Shown one piece after another: positions 8,110-17,200 of a DNA stretch of 64,000 nucleotides. Position 1 is the first letter of the stretch. Every line of letters starts with the position of its first letter. The position numbers and the translations under genes are program-made. Origin of the DNA: Cytophagales bacterium CG12_big_fil_rev_8_21_14_0_65_40_12 (lineage in GTDB: Bacteria > Bacteroidota > Bacteroidia > Cytophagales > Cyclobacteriaceae); contig PCUU01000067.1 of the NCBI GenBank assembly GCA_002786855.1, positions 1-64,000 of the forward strand. Reading direction: 5' to 3'. The notes under the pieces were generated by a model, which was not told where the DNA came from, searched no databases, and was given only the letters and a program-made list of their open reading frames with translations.

Positions 8110-10614
8110 ATGCTAAAGAACATGTTGAAAGTTGCGCTTCGAAATGCCAAGTGCAATAAACAATTCACCATTCTAAATATTGTAGGATTGTCCATAGGCA
8201 TTACGGCCTGTCTATTGATCGCACTATTTGTGCAGGACGAGGTATCCTATGACAGTTTTCATAAAGATGCAGATCAAGTTTATCGTATCAATCAACCTAT
8301 GATTTGGGGAGATTGGAACACAGATTTTGGCTCCACAGGCCCTAACGTTGCCATTGCCATAAAGGAAGATATTCCTGAATTCACTCAGGTCACCCGAATT
8401 CATGATTCAGGTGAAAATTTAGTCACCTACCAACCTTTAAACGCAGACCCTATTTCTTTTAAGGAAGCCAAGGTTTATGCAGCCGAAGACAATTTTTTTG
8501 AGCTCTTCTCATTTCCAATTTTAGAAGGCAATCCAAAAACAGCACTCACAGCACCATTAAGTATCATCATCACCCAAAGTACGGCTATAAAATATTTTGG
8601 TGAGGAAGACCCAATGGGCAAAACTCTCGAAGTAAGGCAAGGCGAAAATGCTGGGCCATTTAAAGTGACAGCTGTTTTAGCAGATATTCCAACCAACTCA
8701 CATATCCAATTCGATATGATGACTTCCATGAGTACTTATCGATATATCAAAGCCCGCGAATGGACATGGATTTGGACAACTTTCGTTACATATGTTAAGG
8801 TGGCTAAAGATGCCGATATCGAAAGCATTCAAGAAAAACTAAATGCCATTCCACCTAAATGGGCTGCCCCGGCAGTCGAACGTGCTTTTGGCGAATCCTA
8901 TGCGAGTTTTGTCCCAGAAGGCAAAGAATGGACTTTGAGCATGCAGCCCATTCGCGAAGCTTACCTACACTCGCCTGTTACAGGCAATAGAATTGGCCCA
9001 TCTGGTAATGTGGCCTATGTAAAAATCTTCGGTGCGGTTGGTATTTTAGTCTTGATTCTTTCCTGTATCAACTTTATGAACCTCTCCACGGCCCGCTCTG
9101 CTGGCAGAGCAAAAGAAGTTGGCGTAAGAAAGGTATTGGGGTCGGGTAGAAAATCCATTGCCAATCAATTCATTTTTGAATCTATAATGTTTGCTGCGGT
9201 TGGTACGACAATCGCCTTGATCCTTTGTGAATTGTGCATCAACTCCTTCAATACCATTGCCAATAAAAATTTATCGCTTTATCAGGAGCTTCAAAACCCA
9301 TTCTTTGCAGTTACTTTGGTGGTGTTCATTATTGGCTTGGGCTTTATCGCTGGTAGCTATCCAGCTTTTTATCTTTCTTCTTTCAAACCTATAAATGCAC
9401 TAAAAGGAAAATTAGGAAATGGATTTAAAGGAAAAGGGATTAGAAATGCCTTGGTTGTCTTTCAATTCACTGTGTCCATCACCTTGATCATCAGCACTAC
9501 ATTTGTGAGGCAGCAGATCAACTATATTGCTAATTATGATATCGGTTTCGAAGATGAAAACATCCTGCAAATCCATAATCTAGAATTGCTCAATCGTTCT
9601 TCAATCGAAACCTTCCAAAACAGACTGGCACAAAATCCAGCCTTTACACAAATCGGTTATTCCGATTTAGTGGCTCCAAATATTTTTAACGAAGACAAAT
9701 ACAAAGCCGAAGGACCAGAAAATACGCCTGTTTCCATCAACCGTTTAATTGTTGATGAGGATTATCTTGACTTACTCTCTCCTCAATTTATAGTCGGAAG
9801 AAATTTTGATGATACCCGCGCTAGCGATAAATATGCCATTGTACTTAATGAATCGGCAGTAAAACTTCTCGGCTTTGGCAGCAAGGAGAGTTATGATAAG
9901 GACAGTCCAATTGGGAAACATGTTACATTTCCAACTTCAGAAACCATTAAATTCGAAGTGATTGGCGTGGTGGAAGATTTCAATTATAACAGCCTCAGAA
10001 TGGCAATCAGCCCACTGATGATTGCGCATAAAACAAATGATGAGCTCTACAACATTGGAACATCTTATATTTCTGCGAGAATAAACCCCAACATGGTGGG
10101 TTCGGGAGAGCAGCTGCGCCAACTGCTTGATGAAGTACAAGCCGAGTTGCGCAGTTTAAAGCCTGGCCTACCTTTCCAATACAGCTTTATGGACCAAGAC
10201 TTTGAGAGCAGTTTTAGAACTGAACAACAAATGATTCAGGTACTCAATGTTTTTACGGTCATGGCTTTGAGTATCGCCTGTTTAGGTCTATTCGGTTTAG
10301 CCGCCTTTACTTCGGAACAAAGAACCAAAGAATTAGGCGTCAGAAAAGTTTTGGGTGCCAGTGTGAAGGATATTGTTGTGCTCTTTAGTGGCGAATTCAC
10401 AAAATTGGTGATCATCGCAATTCTTATCGCGTCACCTTTGGCTTACATCGCTGTCAAATCATGGCTTGGAGCATTTGCCTACCAAACCCCAATCACGGTG
10501 GCAGCTTTCATTTTTGCGGGAATCGGAGCTTTATTAATTGCATGGGGCACCATTAGTTTTCAATCCATAAAATCGGCTTATCGAAATCCGGTAGATGCTT
10601 TGAGGGATGAATAA
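8110..10614 (+). CDS. ABC transporter permease, MacB/FtsX family
   Basis: 834 residues with the Bacteroidota double FtsX layout: an N-terminal helix (NIVGLSIGITACLLIALFV, about residues 23-41), a MacB-type periplasmic domain, three helices around 300-420 with the GVRKVLGSGR motif after the first, a further helix and second periplasmic domain, and three C-terminal helices with a repeat of the motif (GVRKVLGAS). Such permeases work with a separate MacB/LolD-type ATPase on antimicrobial peptides, lipoproteins or other envelope substrates. No ATPase gene is adjacent, so the partner is encoded elsewhere. Confidence 0.92.
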   Translation: MLKNMLKVALRNAKCNKQFTILNIVGLSIGITACLLIALFVQDEVSYDSFHKDADQVYRINQPMIWGDWNTDFGSTGPNVAIAIKEDIPEFTQVTRIHDSGENLVTYQPLNADPISFKEAKVYAAEDNFFELFSFPILEGNPKTALTAPLSIIITQSTAIKYFGEEDPMGKTLEVRQGENAGPFKVTAVLADIPTNSHIQFDMMTSMSTYRYIKAREWTWIWTTFVTYVKVAKDADIESIQEKLNAIPPKWAAPAVERAFGESYASFVPEGKEWTLSMQPIREAYLHSPVTGNRIGPSGNVAYVKIFGAVGILVLILSCINFMNLSTARSAGRAKEVGVRKVLGSGRKSIANQFIFESIMFAAVGTTIALILCELCINSFNTIANKNLSLYQELQNPFFAVTLVVFIIGLGFIAGSYPAFYLSSFKPINALKGKLGNGFKGKGIRNALVVFQFTVSITLIISTTFVRQQINYIANYDIGFEDENILQIHNLELLNRSSIETFQNRLAQNPAFTQIGYSDLVAPNIFNEDKYKAEGPENTPVSINRLIVDEDYLDLLSPQFIVGRNFDDTRASDKYAIVLNESAVKLLGFGSKESYDKDSPIGKHVTFPTSETIKFEVIGVVEDFNYNSLRMAISPLMIAHKTNDELYNIGTSYISARINPNMVGSGEQLRQLLDEVQAELRSLKPGLPFQYSFMDQDFESSFRTEQQMIQVLNVFTVMALSIACLGLFGLAAFTSEQRTKELGVRKVLGASVKDIVVLFSGEFTKLVIIAILIASPLAYIAVKSWLGAFAYQTPITVAAFIFAGIGALLIAWGTISFQSIKSAYRNPVDALRDE

Positions 10615-10737
10615 ACTGAAAGTCAACTATTGCCATATTGACGACTTTGGATTTTTGAAAATCGGAATTCATATATCCTATCGGTAGATTTTTCGAAGGC
10701 CTAGCAAATTTCAGACAATAAAAGCATCCATAAAACG

Positions 10738-10764
10738 CTTCTTTCCCTGACGCAGGAAGGGTCT
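10738..10764. repeat. Dispersed intergenic repeat, copy 1
   Basis: CTTCTTTCCCTGACGCAGGA continuing into AGGG is nearly repeated at 38179-38204 (CTTTCCCTGAGGCACGAAGG), in another intergenic region 27 kb away. The CCCT...AGGG ends are weakly palindromic, like a REP unit. Nothing else is evident in the 10615-10883 gap. Confidence 0.5.
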
Positions 10765-10883
10765 AAAATGTAATTTAGTTCCTTCGTTCCGATGCCTCGG
10801 AACTCAGGATAGAAAACTACAAAACAGCTTTTTACTAATACCGCAAGTAGTTGATAACAAAACAAATGGGCCTCCATACTTAG

Positions 10884-11753
10884 TTAAGCAATACCCTTCA
10901 CCTGCTGTTCTTGCTTCCTGTCGTATTTCCAACGCTTATGTGACCAAAGATAGTCAGAAGGATTTCTGGCTACGGTATCGGAAAGCAGATCGGCAAACTT
11001 TTGAACAATTTCTTGCCCCCCTTTTTGATAAGGCGGCTTCATCACTTCCTTAAATTCTGTCTGATAATATCCTCTAGCCAAACGAGTGGTCTCGGAATAA
11101 AAAACAGGATAATTAACCAGCTCTGCTATCTTTTGAGGCCCAGTATAAAAGGCCGTTTCTTGATTCAGAAAGTTGATCCAGTACTTATCCGCGCCAATTG
11201 ACGGAAGTTGATCGGCCAAAATACCAATGATCCTTGCCTCATTCTTTTTCTTGATGATCTGCCTGAGTGCGGAATCCTTAGGTATTGCTACTCCTCCATG
11301 CTTTGTTCTCAGCCGCAGCATTATTTTATCGAACCTAGCATTTTTGATTGGCTTGTATAAAAATTCCATTGTATAACCCATTTGCCGGCCAATGGAAAAT
11401 GCTGGCCATTCCCAATTGGCCGAATGTCCAGAAAGCAAAATAACGGGTTGTCCTTTGTCTAAATACTTCAACATCAAATCAGCGCCTTTTAGAGGCACGC
11501 GTTTGACCCAATCTTCCTTTTTGAATTGATAGGCTTTCATCAATTCTAAGAATACATCTACAAAGTTGATATAGAATTTTCGTTCTTCCTTTCTTATTTC
11601 TTGAAGGGACATTTTGGGAAATGCCGCGGTCATATTTTGCCTTACAACATCTCTTCTATAGCGAAAAACATGATACAGCAAAAAAGCAACGAATTTTCCA
11701 ATCGCATGAAAAACAGAGAGTGGAATGAAGCAAAGGGCTTTGACCAAAAACAT
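10884..11753 (-). CDS. LpxL/HtrB-family lipid A (lysophospholipid) acyltransferase
   Basis: 289 residues. A hydrophobic N-terminal anchor (ALCFIPLSVFHAIGKFVAFLLY) is followed by the acyltransferase core with the HX4E catalytic motif in SGHSANWEW (about residues 105-113) and a later GILADQLPS block typical of the family. It transfers a secondary acyl chain to lipid A precursors, or an acyl chain to a related membrane lipid, on the inner face of the inner membrane. It appears to stand alone. The exact lipid substrate cannot be read from the sequence. Confidence 0.88.
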   Translation of the reverse strand: MFLVKALCFIPLSVFHAIGKFVAFLLYHVFRYRRDVVRQNMTAAFPKMSLQEIRKEERKFYINFVDVFLELMKAYQFKKEDWVKRVPLKGADLMLKYLDKGQPVILLSGHSANWEWPAFSIGRQMGYTMEFLYKPIKNARFDKIMLRLRTKHGGVAIPKDSALRQIIKKKNEARIIGILADQLPSIGADKYWINFLNQETAFYTGPQKIAELVNYPVFYSETTRLARGYYQTEFKEVMKPPYQKGGQEIVQKFADLLSDTVARNPSDYLWSHKRWKYDRKQEQQVKGIA

Positions 11754-11842
11754 GTATTATTTATTATAAATCAGTTTTTGCAACAGTTGAGATATATTGA
11801 AGAGTTCCAAAAAAAACGAATTCCAACTATTAATTTGAATTA

Positions 11843-12664
11843 CTATTGAAACAACCAAAGCACAGCATTTTCAAAATCAGATCTCCAGGTCCTTTCGTTG
11901 TGCTCACCATTTGGGTCAATAATAGATTGTAGGTTTTTTGAAGGATGCCCCTTGGCCAAAACCAAATCCACCATTTCATTCATGGGGTTGACCATCATTT
12001 CGCCTTCTTTTTGCCCCACAAAAAAGTACAGTCTTGCATCCTTCCTCATAGGTTTTTCTTCCACAATTTCGAAGGCGCCTCGGGCATACCAATAGGATGG
12101 GGAGTAAATACCTGCTTTGCCGAAAACCTCTGGATATTGGTAAATGGCATAATGACTGATCAAACCTCCCATTGAGCTGCCCATGATGGCGGTGTGTTCG
12201 CGGTCTGATTTCGTTCTGTAGTTTTTGTCTATCAATGGCTTTACCACATCCACGATAAACTCCATGTATTCTTTGCCTTCAGCTTTTCCATACTGTGCGT
12301 TTTCCCAAGGACTCAATTCACTCATTCTTTTTGCTTGCCCATTATCAATGCCAACCACAATCAACTCGAATCCCTGCTTTTCATAAAGTTGATCCAAGAT
12401 TTCGTCTACTCCCCATTCACCCACAAAAGAAGTTGCATCATCGAACAAGTTCTGTCCATCATGCATGTACAGCACAGCATAGTCCTTTTTAGATTCGTCA
12501 TAGTTTGGAGGAAGATATAATCTTATGGCCCGGCTTCTATCCAAACCGGGCATTTCAATTTGGTTAGGTAAGATACTTACATTTTTAGAAGCGGTAGATT
12601 TTCGTTCCTGAGCGCATATTGACGATGATAGCAGAAGTAAAAAAAGTAGAGACTTAAATTTCAT
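11843..12664 (-). CDS. Secreted alpha/beta-hydrolase esterase (Fes/IroE-like)
   Basis: The ATG at 12664 gives a clean signal peptide (MKFKSLLFLLLLSSSICAQ); an upstream in-frame start at 12715 would put charged residues before it and is disfavoured. The 273-residue protein has the esterase layout LYMHDGQNLFDD, then the nucleophile elbow GSSMGGL, and a late GEHNE segment carrying the likely catalytic His. Members cleave carbohydrate-linked esters or siderophore esters; the substrate is unknown here. It acts in the periplasm or outside the cell. It stands alone, convergent to nothing and divergent from the DinB gene. Confidence 0.82.
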   Translation of the reverse strand: MKFKSLLFLLLLSSSICAQERKSTASKNVSILPNQIEMPGLDRSRAIRLYLPPNYDESKKDYAVLYMHDGQNLFDDATSFVGEWGVDEILDQLYEKQGFELIVVGIDNGQAKRMSELSPWENAQYGKAEGKEYMEFIVDVVKPLIDKNYRTKSDREHTAIMGSSMGGLISHYAIYQYPEVFGKAGIYSPSYWYARGAFEIVEEKPMRKDARLYFFVGQKEGEMMVNPMNEMVDLVLAKGHPSKNLQSIIDPNGEHNERTWRSDFENAVLWLFQ

Positions 12665-12827
12665 AAATGGGTGCTTGAAAAAAAATTTGAATTCAATATT
12701 GGCCTTTTTACGCAATTCCAGAACAATTGACTAAAAAAACAGAAAAAGTTTTAGCCTCCTAAATCCACTTCAACAATTCACTCCGTAAGTATGCACGGTA
12801 TATAACAAAAGTGTTTTAGTTAGTTGC

Positions 12828-12859
12828 AAAGCCGAGAATTCAGACGGAATCTCGGCTTT
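12828..12859 (+). promoter_or_regulatory. Terminator-like hairpin in the leader of the DinB gene
   Basis: AAAGCCGAGA and its exact complement TCTCGGCTTT enclose a 12-base loop, followed by CATTTTG. It lies about 50 bases before the DinB start with no plus-strand gene upstream, so it may be an attenuator in the 5' leader or the end of a short RNA. Confidence 0.45.
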
Positions 12860-12910
12860 CATTTTGCCCTTTTAGAAAGAAGGTCTACCTTCAAACAAGC
12901 AAATTCTAGC

Positions 12911-13438
12911 ATGAAAAAGGATCAAATCTCAAAGGCGCTCATTACCACTTATACCGATTTCAACAAGGCACTGAACGCCCTAAATTCAGATGAATTCGAG
13001 TACGCTCCTGAGGGCAAATGGTCGGCAGGCCAACAATTGGAACACCTCATTAAAAGTACATCTCCAGTCATCAAAGGCTTAAATTACCCAAAGTTCCTAA
13101 TCAGTTATAAATTCGGCAAAGCCAATCGCCCTTCTAGAACTTTTGAGGCTTTGGTGGAACGATACAAGGAAAGGCTATCAGCAGGTGGAAGGGCTTCCGC
13201 ACCTTATGTACCAAACAAAGTCAGTTTCGAAAAAAAAGAAAAGCTACAAACACAGCTTACACAAAACATTGAAGCCATCAATCACAGGCTGAACAAGTGG
13301 AGCGAAAGCCAAATGGATGAGTTTGTATTTCCGCATCCACTTTTGGGTAAATTAACGGTACGCGAAATGATGTACTTTACTATCCATCACGCGGATCATC
13401 ACAGGAACTTGATCAAAATCTACCTTAAAGGGGTTTAA
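12911..13438 (+). CDS. DinB-family putative metal-dependent enzyme
   Basis: 175 residues from the ATG at 12911; a TTG 87 bases earlier would extend into non-conserved, hairpin-containing DNA. The four-helix DinB fold is suggested by an early His in QQLEHLIK and the paired late motif FTIHHADHHRNL, giving the usual three metal ligands. Members include thiol transferases and damage-induced proteins; the specific reaction is unknown. The stop overlaps the convergent lactonase gene by four bases. Confidence 0.8.
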   Translation: MKKDQISKALITTYTDFNKALNALNSDEFEYAPEGKWSAGQQLEHLIKSTSPVIKGLNYPKFLISYKFGKANRPSRTFEALVERYKERLSAGGRASAPYVPNKVSFEKKEKLQTQLTQNIEAINHRLNKWSESQMDEFVFPHPLLGKLTVREMMYFTIHHADHHRNLIKIYLKGV

Positions 13439-14610
13439 TTCAGAAACTTAATACAAACCGGGGAAGGGACTTCTGCAATGAAACCCGTCTTTTCTAGCAG
13501 TCCTGTTGTTTGATTGATCTTGAAAGTGACGATAGTGCCAGAGTCCTGATTGGCCACTAAAAGAAAATTTCCTGAAGGATCAATTTCAAAATCTCTCGGA
13601 GTTTTTCCATCCGTTGAGAGGTGTTGAATAGGCGTTAACTTTCCACTCTCATCAATAGAAAACACAACTACTTCGTTTAATTCGCCTCGATTCGAAGCAT
13701 ACAGAAACTTACCATAAGGATGAACTTTGATGGCCGCGCTTGCAGCCTCTCTTTCTTCTCCTTCAACCCGAGTAGAAACACTTTGGAGGGTATTGCTAAA
13801 GCGCGATTTCTCGCTCAATTCCATTGCTAAAATCGTCCCGGAAAGCTCATTCAACACATAAACCAATTCCATTTGAGGGTGAAAAGCCACATGCCTTGGG
13901 CCAGATTGTTCGGGCAGCACATCGTACGTATTCATCTCATTTAAGGTAAGTGAAAGCGTATCTAGTGCATATTCATAAATTTTGTTCGCTCCTAAATCAA
14001 CCGCAAAAACCAAATTTGAGTTGGGCATTGGGAGAATCTGATGGGCATGAGCCGCTTCTTGCCGTGGGTGCGCTGACTGACCATCATGCTTTTTATAAGA
14101 AAGGGCTTCTCCAATGAGTCCATCTTCCAAAATAGGGTGTAATTCAACTGAACCGCCAACATAATTGGCTGCCATAACAAAGCCTCCAGAATTATCGAGA
14201 CTGATATAGCAGGGGTATTGCCCTAAAGCGTTGACTTCATTCAAGAAGCTCAGCGTTTTCAATTCAGGATCATATTTTAATGCTGTCAAGCTGGCGTAAC
14301 CCTCCTCTCCACCATCAAACTCATTGGCCGCGTAGACATAATTACCATTTTTTGCTACGGTAATGTAAGATGGGCTAATGATCTTATCTGAAGTTGAAAC
14401 ATAGGTCAGTTCGCCTGTTTTTTGATTCATTTCATAAACATAAACACCCTCACCTTTGCCATCCACATGACCTTCCTTTCTGGTATAAGTTCCAATGAAT
14501 AACACTTCCATTTCAGTAGCCATAGTGGTTTTGTCGGTATCCTTAGCTTGCTTATTTGATTGGCAACCCACTGATAAAAACAAGCAGAGTAAGAGCAGTA
14601 AATTCCTCAT
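13435..14610 (-). CDS. Lactonase-family (6-phosphogluconolactonase-like) lipoprotein
   Basis: 391 residues with a lipoprotein signal ending in SVGC (Cys near residue 16). The body is a seven-bladed propeller of the lactonase family: LFIGTYTR, the ISLDNSGGFVMAANY and AAHAHQILPMPN blocks, GPRHVAFHP, and KVHPYGKFLYASNRG. Related enzymes hydrolyse 6-phosphogluconolactone, but the lipid-anchored exported form suggests another lactone or a binding role. It begins immediately after the stop of the threonine aldolase gene, so the two are co-transcribed. Confidence 0.85.
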   Translation of the reverse strand: MRNLLLLLCLFLSVGCQSNKQAKDTDKTTMATEMEVLFIGTYTRKEGHVDGKGEGVYVYEMNQKTGELTYVSTSDKIISPSYITVAKNGNYVYAANEFDGGEEGYASLTALKYDPELKTLSFLNEVNALGQYPCYISLDNSGGFVMAANYVGGSVELHPILEDGLIGEALSYKKHDGQSAHPRQEAAHAHQILPMPNSNLVFAVDLGANKIYEYALDTLSLTLNEMNTYDVLPEQSGPRHVAFHPQMELVYVLNELSGTILAMELSEKSRFSNTLQSVSTRVEGEEREAASAAIKVHPYGKFLYASNRGELNEVVVFSIDESGKLTPIQHLSTDGKTPRDFEIDPSGNFLLVANQDSGTIVTFKINQTTGLLEKTGFIAEVPSPVCIKFLN

Positions 14611-15624
14611 TTATAATTTCTTAAGGGTCACCAAAAGGTCATTCAATTGATCATTCGTGAAATCATAGTGCGTTACAAACCTGATCAACTGTGGGCCAAA
14701 ACCAAAAGCCAAAACACCATGCTCTTTTAGCTTAGCCAAAAATATTTCATTGGTGTACTTATCACCGATTCTGAAAATCAAAATATTCGTTTCGCAAGGA
14801 TAGATTTCATCTACATAACTCAGTCCCTTCAAAACATCTGCAATTGTCTTGGCAGCCTTATGGTCTTCGATCAGTCTTTCAACATGATTTTCTAAGGCAT
14901 AAAGTCCAGCAGCGGCAATGTAGCCCGCCTGGCGCCAAGCACCGCCCATTACTTTTCTTACCCGTTTGGCCCTTTTTATATGGGCTGCACTACCCAAGAG
15001 CAAAGAACCCACAGGAGCGCCTAAGCCTTTTGACAAGCAAATAGAAATGGTGTCGAATGCTTTACCATAATCCAATGCATTTTGACCTGTAGCAATCAGT
15101 GCGTTGAAAAGCCTTGCACCATCTAAGTGAAAGCCCAATCCTTTTTCTTCACATACTTTTTTGATGGCCAGTATTTCATCGAAATCATAGCAGCTCCCGC
15201 CACCTTTATTCATGGTATTTTCTAATGAAACAAGTCTAGAAACGGGCGAATGAATGTCATCAGGCTGAATCGCAGCACGAACATCCTTGGCCGTTATCAT
15301 CCCTCTTTCACCTTCCAAAAGCCGGACTGAAACACCAGAATTCGACATAATCCCACCGCTTTCATACATATATATATGCGAGTACTTGTGGCAAATCACC
15401 TCGTCTTGAAGAGTGGTATGCAAACGAATGGCGATTTGGTTGGTCATTGTCCCAGAAGCGCAATAAAGTGCGGCTTCCATTCCGAAAATTTCTGCCGCTT
15501 TATGTTCAAGCGCTGCAACGGTTGGATCCTCTCCAAACATATCATCACCCACTTGGGCATCCATCATAGCAGCATGCATTGCCAATGTAGGTTTGGTCAG
15601 TGTGTCACTTCTTAAATCAATCAA
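14611..15624 (-). CDS. ltaE: Low-specificity L-threonine aldolase
   Basis: 337 residues, PLP fold type I. The start MIDLRSDTLTKPT and the GDDMFGEDP motif are hallmarks. The PLP lysine is K199 in CLSKGLGAP, and the substrate-loop LHTT and HLDGARLFN blocks are present. It cleaves L-threonine or L-allo-threonine to glycine and acetaldehyde in the cytosol. The TAA stop directly abuts the ATG of the lactonase gene. Confidence 0.95.
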   Translation of the reverse strand: MIDLRSDTLTKPTLAMHAAMMDAQVGDDMFGEDPTVAALEHKAAEIFGMEAALYCASGTMTNQIAIRLHTTLQDEVICHKYSHIYMYESGGIMSNSGVSVRLLEGERGMITAKDVRAAIQPDDIHSPVSRLVSLENTMNKGGGSCYDFDEILAIKKVCEEKGLGFHLDGARLFNALIATGQNALDYGKAFDTISICLSKGLGAPVGSLLLGSAAHIKRAKRVRKVMGGAWRQAGYIAAAGLYALENHVERLIEDHKAAKTIADVLKGLSYVDEIYPCETNILIFRIGDKYTNEIFLAKLKEHGVLAFGFGPQLIRFVTHYDFTNDQLNDLLVTLKKL

Positions 15625-15711
15625 AGGGAAATTATTTAGGTGATGAATCTAGGAGTAAATTCAAGGAAGAGCAAGAGAAATTTTCTGAAGGGAAAGTCTA
15701 TAAAGTCATTT

Positions 15712-15742
15712 TCCGGCCAAGAACCATCTGCTCTTGGCCGGA
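15712..15742. promoter_or_regulatory. Perfect 11-bp inverted repeat between marR and ltaE
   Basis: TCCGGCCAAGA and its exact reverse complement TCTTGGCCGGA flank a 9-base spacer. It lies 88 bases upstream of ltaE and 74 bases downstream of marR. No T-run follows on either strand, so it is more likely a protein-binding site or RNA hairpin than a simple terminator. MarR is a possible but unproven binder. Confidence 0.5.
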
Positions 15743-15815
15743 CAATCTCCGTTTCAACCTAAACATTATGAGACTCGAAGTAAAAATCACTTCAAAATGA
15801 CCTGACCGTCTGTCA

Positions 15816-16274
15816 TTATTTGGGTGTGTAATCTCCTAGCATCGTTCGGAGCTTGACGAGCTCTTGCTTGATGTTATAATTTGTTTGAGCAGGGACTTGT
15901 TTTAAAAAAGCCGCAAAATGCTTTTCCAAAACCAGCATCATCTCTTCCTTACTCTCCACACCACGCTGAGTAAGCTTTATTTTAAATGATCTGCCATCTG
16001 CTTCATTTCCTTCCTTCTCTATCCACCCATTCCTTTCCATTCGCACCAGCATGCGAGAGATGGACGGCAAATCTTGCAGCGTAACCCCACTGATTTCGGT
16101 TGGGGTTACGCTGCCGTGATTCCAAAGGATAATCAAAACCTGCCACTGCTCGGGAGTAACCGAATACCCCTTCAAAGCCCTGATCAACTCCCTATGAAAG
16201 AGTAGATAAGTACGGTAAAGATTATAGCCAAGGTTGCTATTAAGGTGAAAGAGAGCCTTGTCGAAACCCATCAT
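15816..16274 (-). CDS. MarR-family transcriptional regulator
   Basis: 152 residues with the winged-helix layout: an N-terminal dimer helix, the segment VTPEQWQVLIILWNHGSVTP, the recognition-helix region LQDLPSISRMLVRME, and the wing around EKEGNEADGRSFKIKLT. Family members are usually ligand-responsive repressors of nearby genes. Its own promoter region (16275-16386) contains TTACTTGTCTGCACAAGTAA, an imperfect palindrome near 16310-16325 that is a plausible autoregulatory operator. The coding sequence contains a long inverted repeat, listed separately. Confidence 0.9.
   Translation of the reverse strand: MMGFDKALFHLNSNLGYNLYRTYLLFHRELIRALKGYSVTPEQWQVLIILWNHGSVTPTEISGVTLQDLPSISRMLVRMERNGWIEKEGNEADGRSFKIKLTQRGVESKEEMMLVLEKHFAAFLKQVPAQTNYNIKQELVKLRTMLGDYTPK
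16076..16114. repeat. 14-bp perfect inverted repeat inside the marR coding sequence
   Basis: GCAGCGTAACCCCA and its exact complement TGGGGTTACGCTGC flank an 11-base loop. It encodes the turn and helix before the DNA-recognition helix of MarR. The stem is GC-rich compared with its surroundings and would form a stable mRNA hairpin. Confidence 0.7.
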
Positions 16275-16386
16275 AATGGTAATTCTGACTCAAATATACT
16301 CAAATTACTTGTCTGCACAAGTAATTTTAGAAAAAATTTGCTCATACTTTGATTTTAATTTTTGAACGATGGGAAGAAAACGCAAA

Positions 16387-16426
16387 AACCCCTCTCAGTA
16401 CCTATAAAAGGGCATTGAGAGGGGTT
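16387..16426 (-). terminator. Terminator after the DUF2721 gene
   Basis: AACCCCTCTCA pairs with TGAGAGGGGTT; on the minus strand the stem is followed by TTTGCGTTTTC. It lies 18 bases after the DUF2721 stop. Confidence 0.75.
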
Positions 16427-16444
16427 AAAGAAGTATAGTCTTGA

Positions 16445-16861
16445 TTATTTAGGACCCTTAACCGTCTTCTGTTCTAAATCGCTCAACTCTAAATTAAGGG
16501 CTTTGGTAGAAATTTGTGTTTCAATAAAGGAGAGCGTAAGGGAACCTAGTAATAAAAACAGGCTTGCTCCAAAAATGTAATCTGCTAATTGTTGTCTATG
16601 CAAGTACATTAGCACCATACTGAGCACACATGAAAAAAAGCTAAGGATTCCTAAAGCCTGCATATTCCGGATCAATAGTAATCGGGTCCTAAGATTCTTG
16701 ATTTGCCCCAGGACTGTCTCGGAGGGTTCATTCAGATCTAGGTAACGTTGGCGCAAGCCTCTGGCCAAGGTCGCCAAAGCCACAAAACGATTGGTATAGG
16801 CCAGCAACAACAGTGTAATTGCAGGAAAAAGTAGCGCGGGGGTGGAAATATCAATGTTCAT
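16445..16861 (-). CDS. DUF2721 family membrane protein
   Basis: 138 residues with three predicted membrane helices: residues 8-24, about 70-88 and about 93-111, and a basic loop RLLLIRNMQALG before the second. The pattern LLLAYTNRFVALATLARGLR and the C-terminal ETQISTKALNLEL stretch match the DUF2721 family of unknown function. The start codon overlaps the stop of the upstream 16858-17109 gene by four bases, so the two are translationally coupled. Confidence 0.8.
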   Translation of the reverse strand: MNIDISTPALLFPAITLLLLAYTNRFVALATLARGLRQRYLDLNEPSETVLGQIKNLRTRLLLIRNMQALGILSFFSCVLSMVLMYLHRQQLADYIFGASLFLLLGSLTLSFIETQISTKALNLELSDLEQKTVKGPK

Positions 16862-17109
16862 TGTCCGTCCCTCGAATCTTCAAAACGTTTCTCCCGCTCT
16901 TTCTTACTTTGGATTTTTTTATCGAGAGTTTGTCGCCAAACTAATATTAACACAACTAAACCAGAAGGATAAAGCACAGTCTCAATTAAGTACTTCGCCA
17001 TGACAGGGTCATTAAAGTTTTCTAGACCCACGAGGTACTGCAAAGACAAGCAAGCAGCAATCACCACCACAAGTAAGCCCAAGATCCTTTTTTCCATTTT
17101 CAAATTCAT
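16858..17109 (-). CDS. Small two-helix membrane protein of unknown function
   Basis: 83 residues from the ATG at 17109 (a second ATG at 17097 is also possible). Two hydrophobic segments (ILGLLVVVIAACLSLQYLV and VLYPSGLVVLILVW) are followed by a charged, Lys/Glu/Arg-rich tail of about 25 residues that should be cytoplasmic. It overlaps the DUF2721 gene by four bases and probably works with it. I do not recognise the family. Confidence 0.65.
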   Translation of the reverse strand: MNLKMEKRILGLLVVVIAACLSLQYLVGLENFNDPVMAKYLIETVLYPSGLVVLILVWRQTLDKKIQSKKEREKRFEDSRDGQ

Positions 17110-17149
17110 TCGGCAAAAATACTGAAGATTTAGCACTTCTTGGGCACAA

Positions 17150-17182
17150 AAAAAGCGACACCCCGGAGGAGTGCCGCTTTCT
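17150..17182 (-). terminator. Terminator after secDF
   Basis: On the minus strand AAAGCGGCACTCC pairs with GGGGTGTCGCTTT (two G-T wobbles, three-base loop) and runs into seven T residues. It lies between secDF and the next minus-strand gene. Confidence 0.88.
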
Positions 17183-17200
17183 ATATGCTAAATGAAATAA

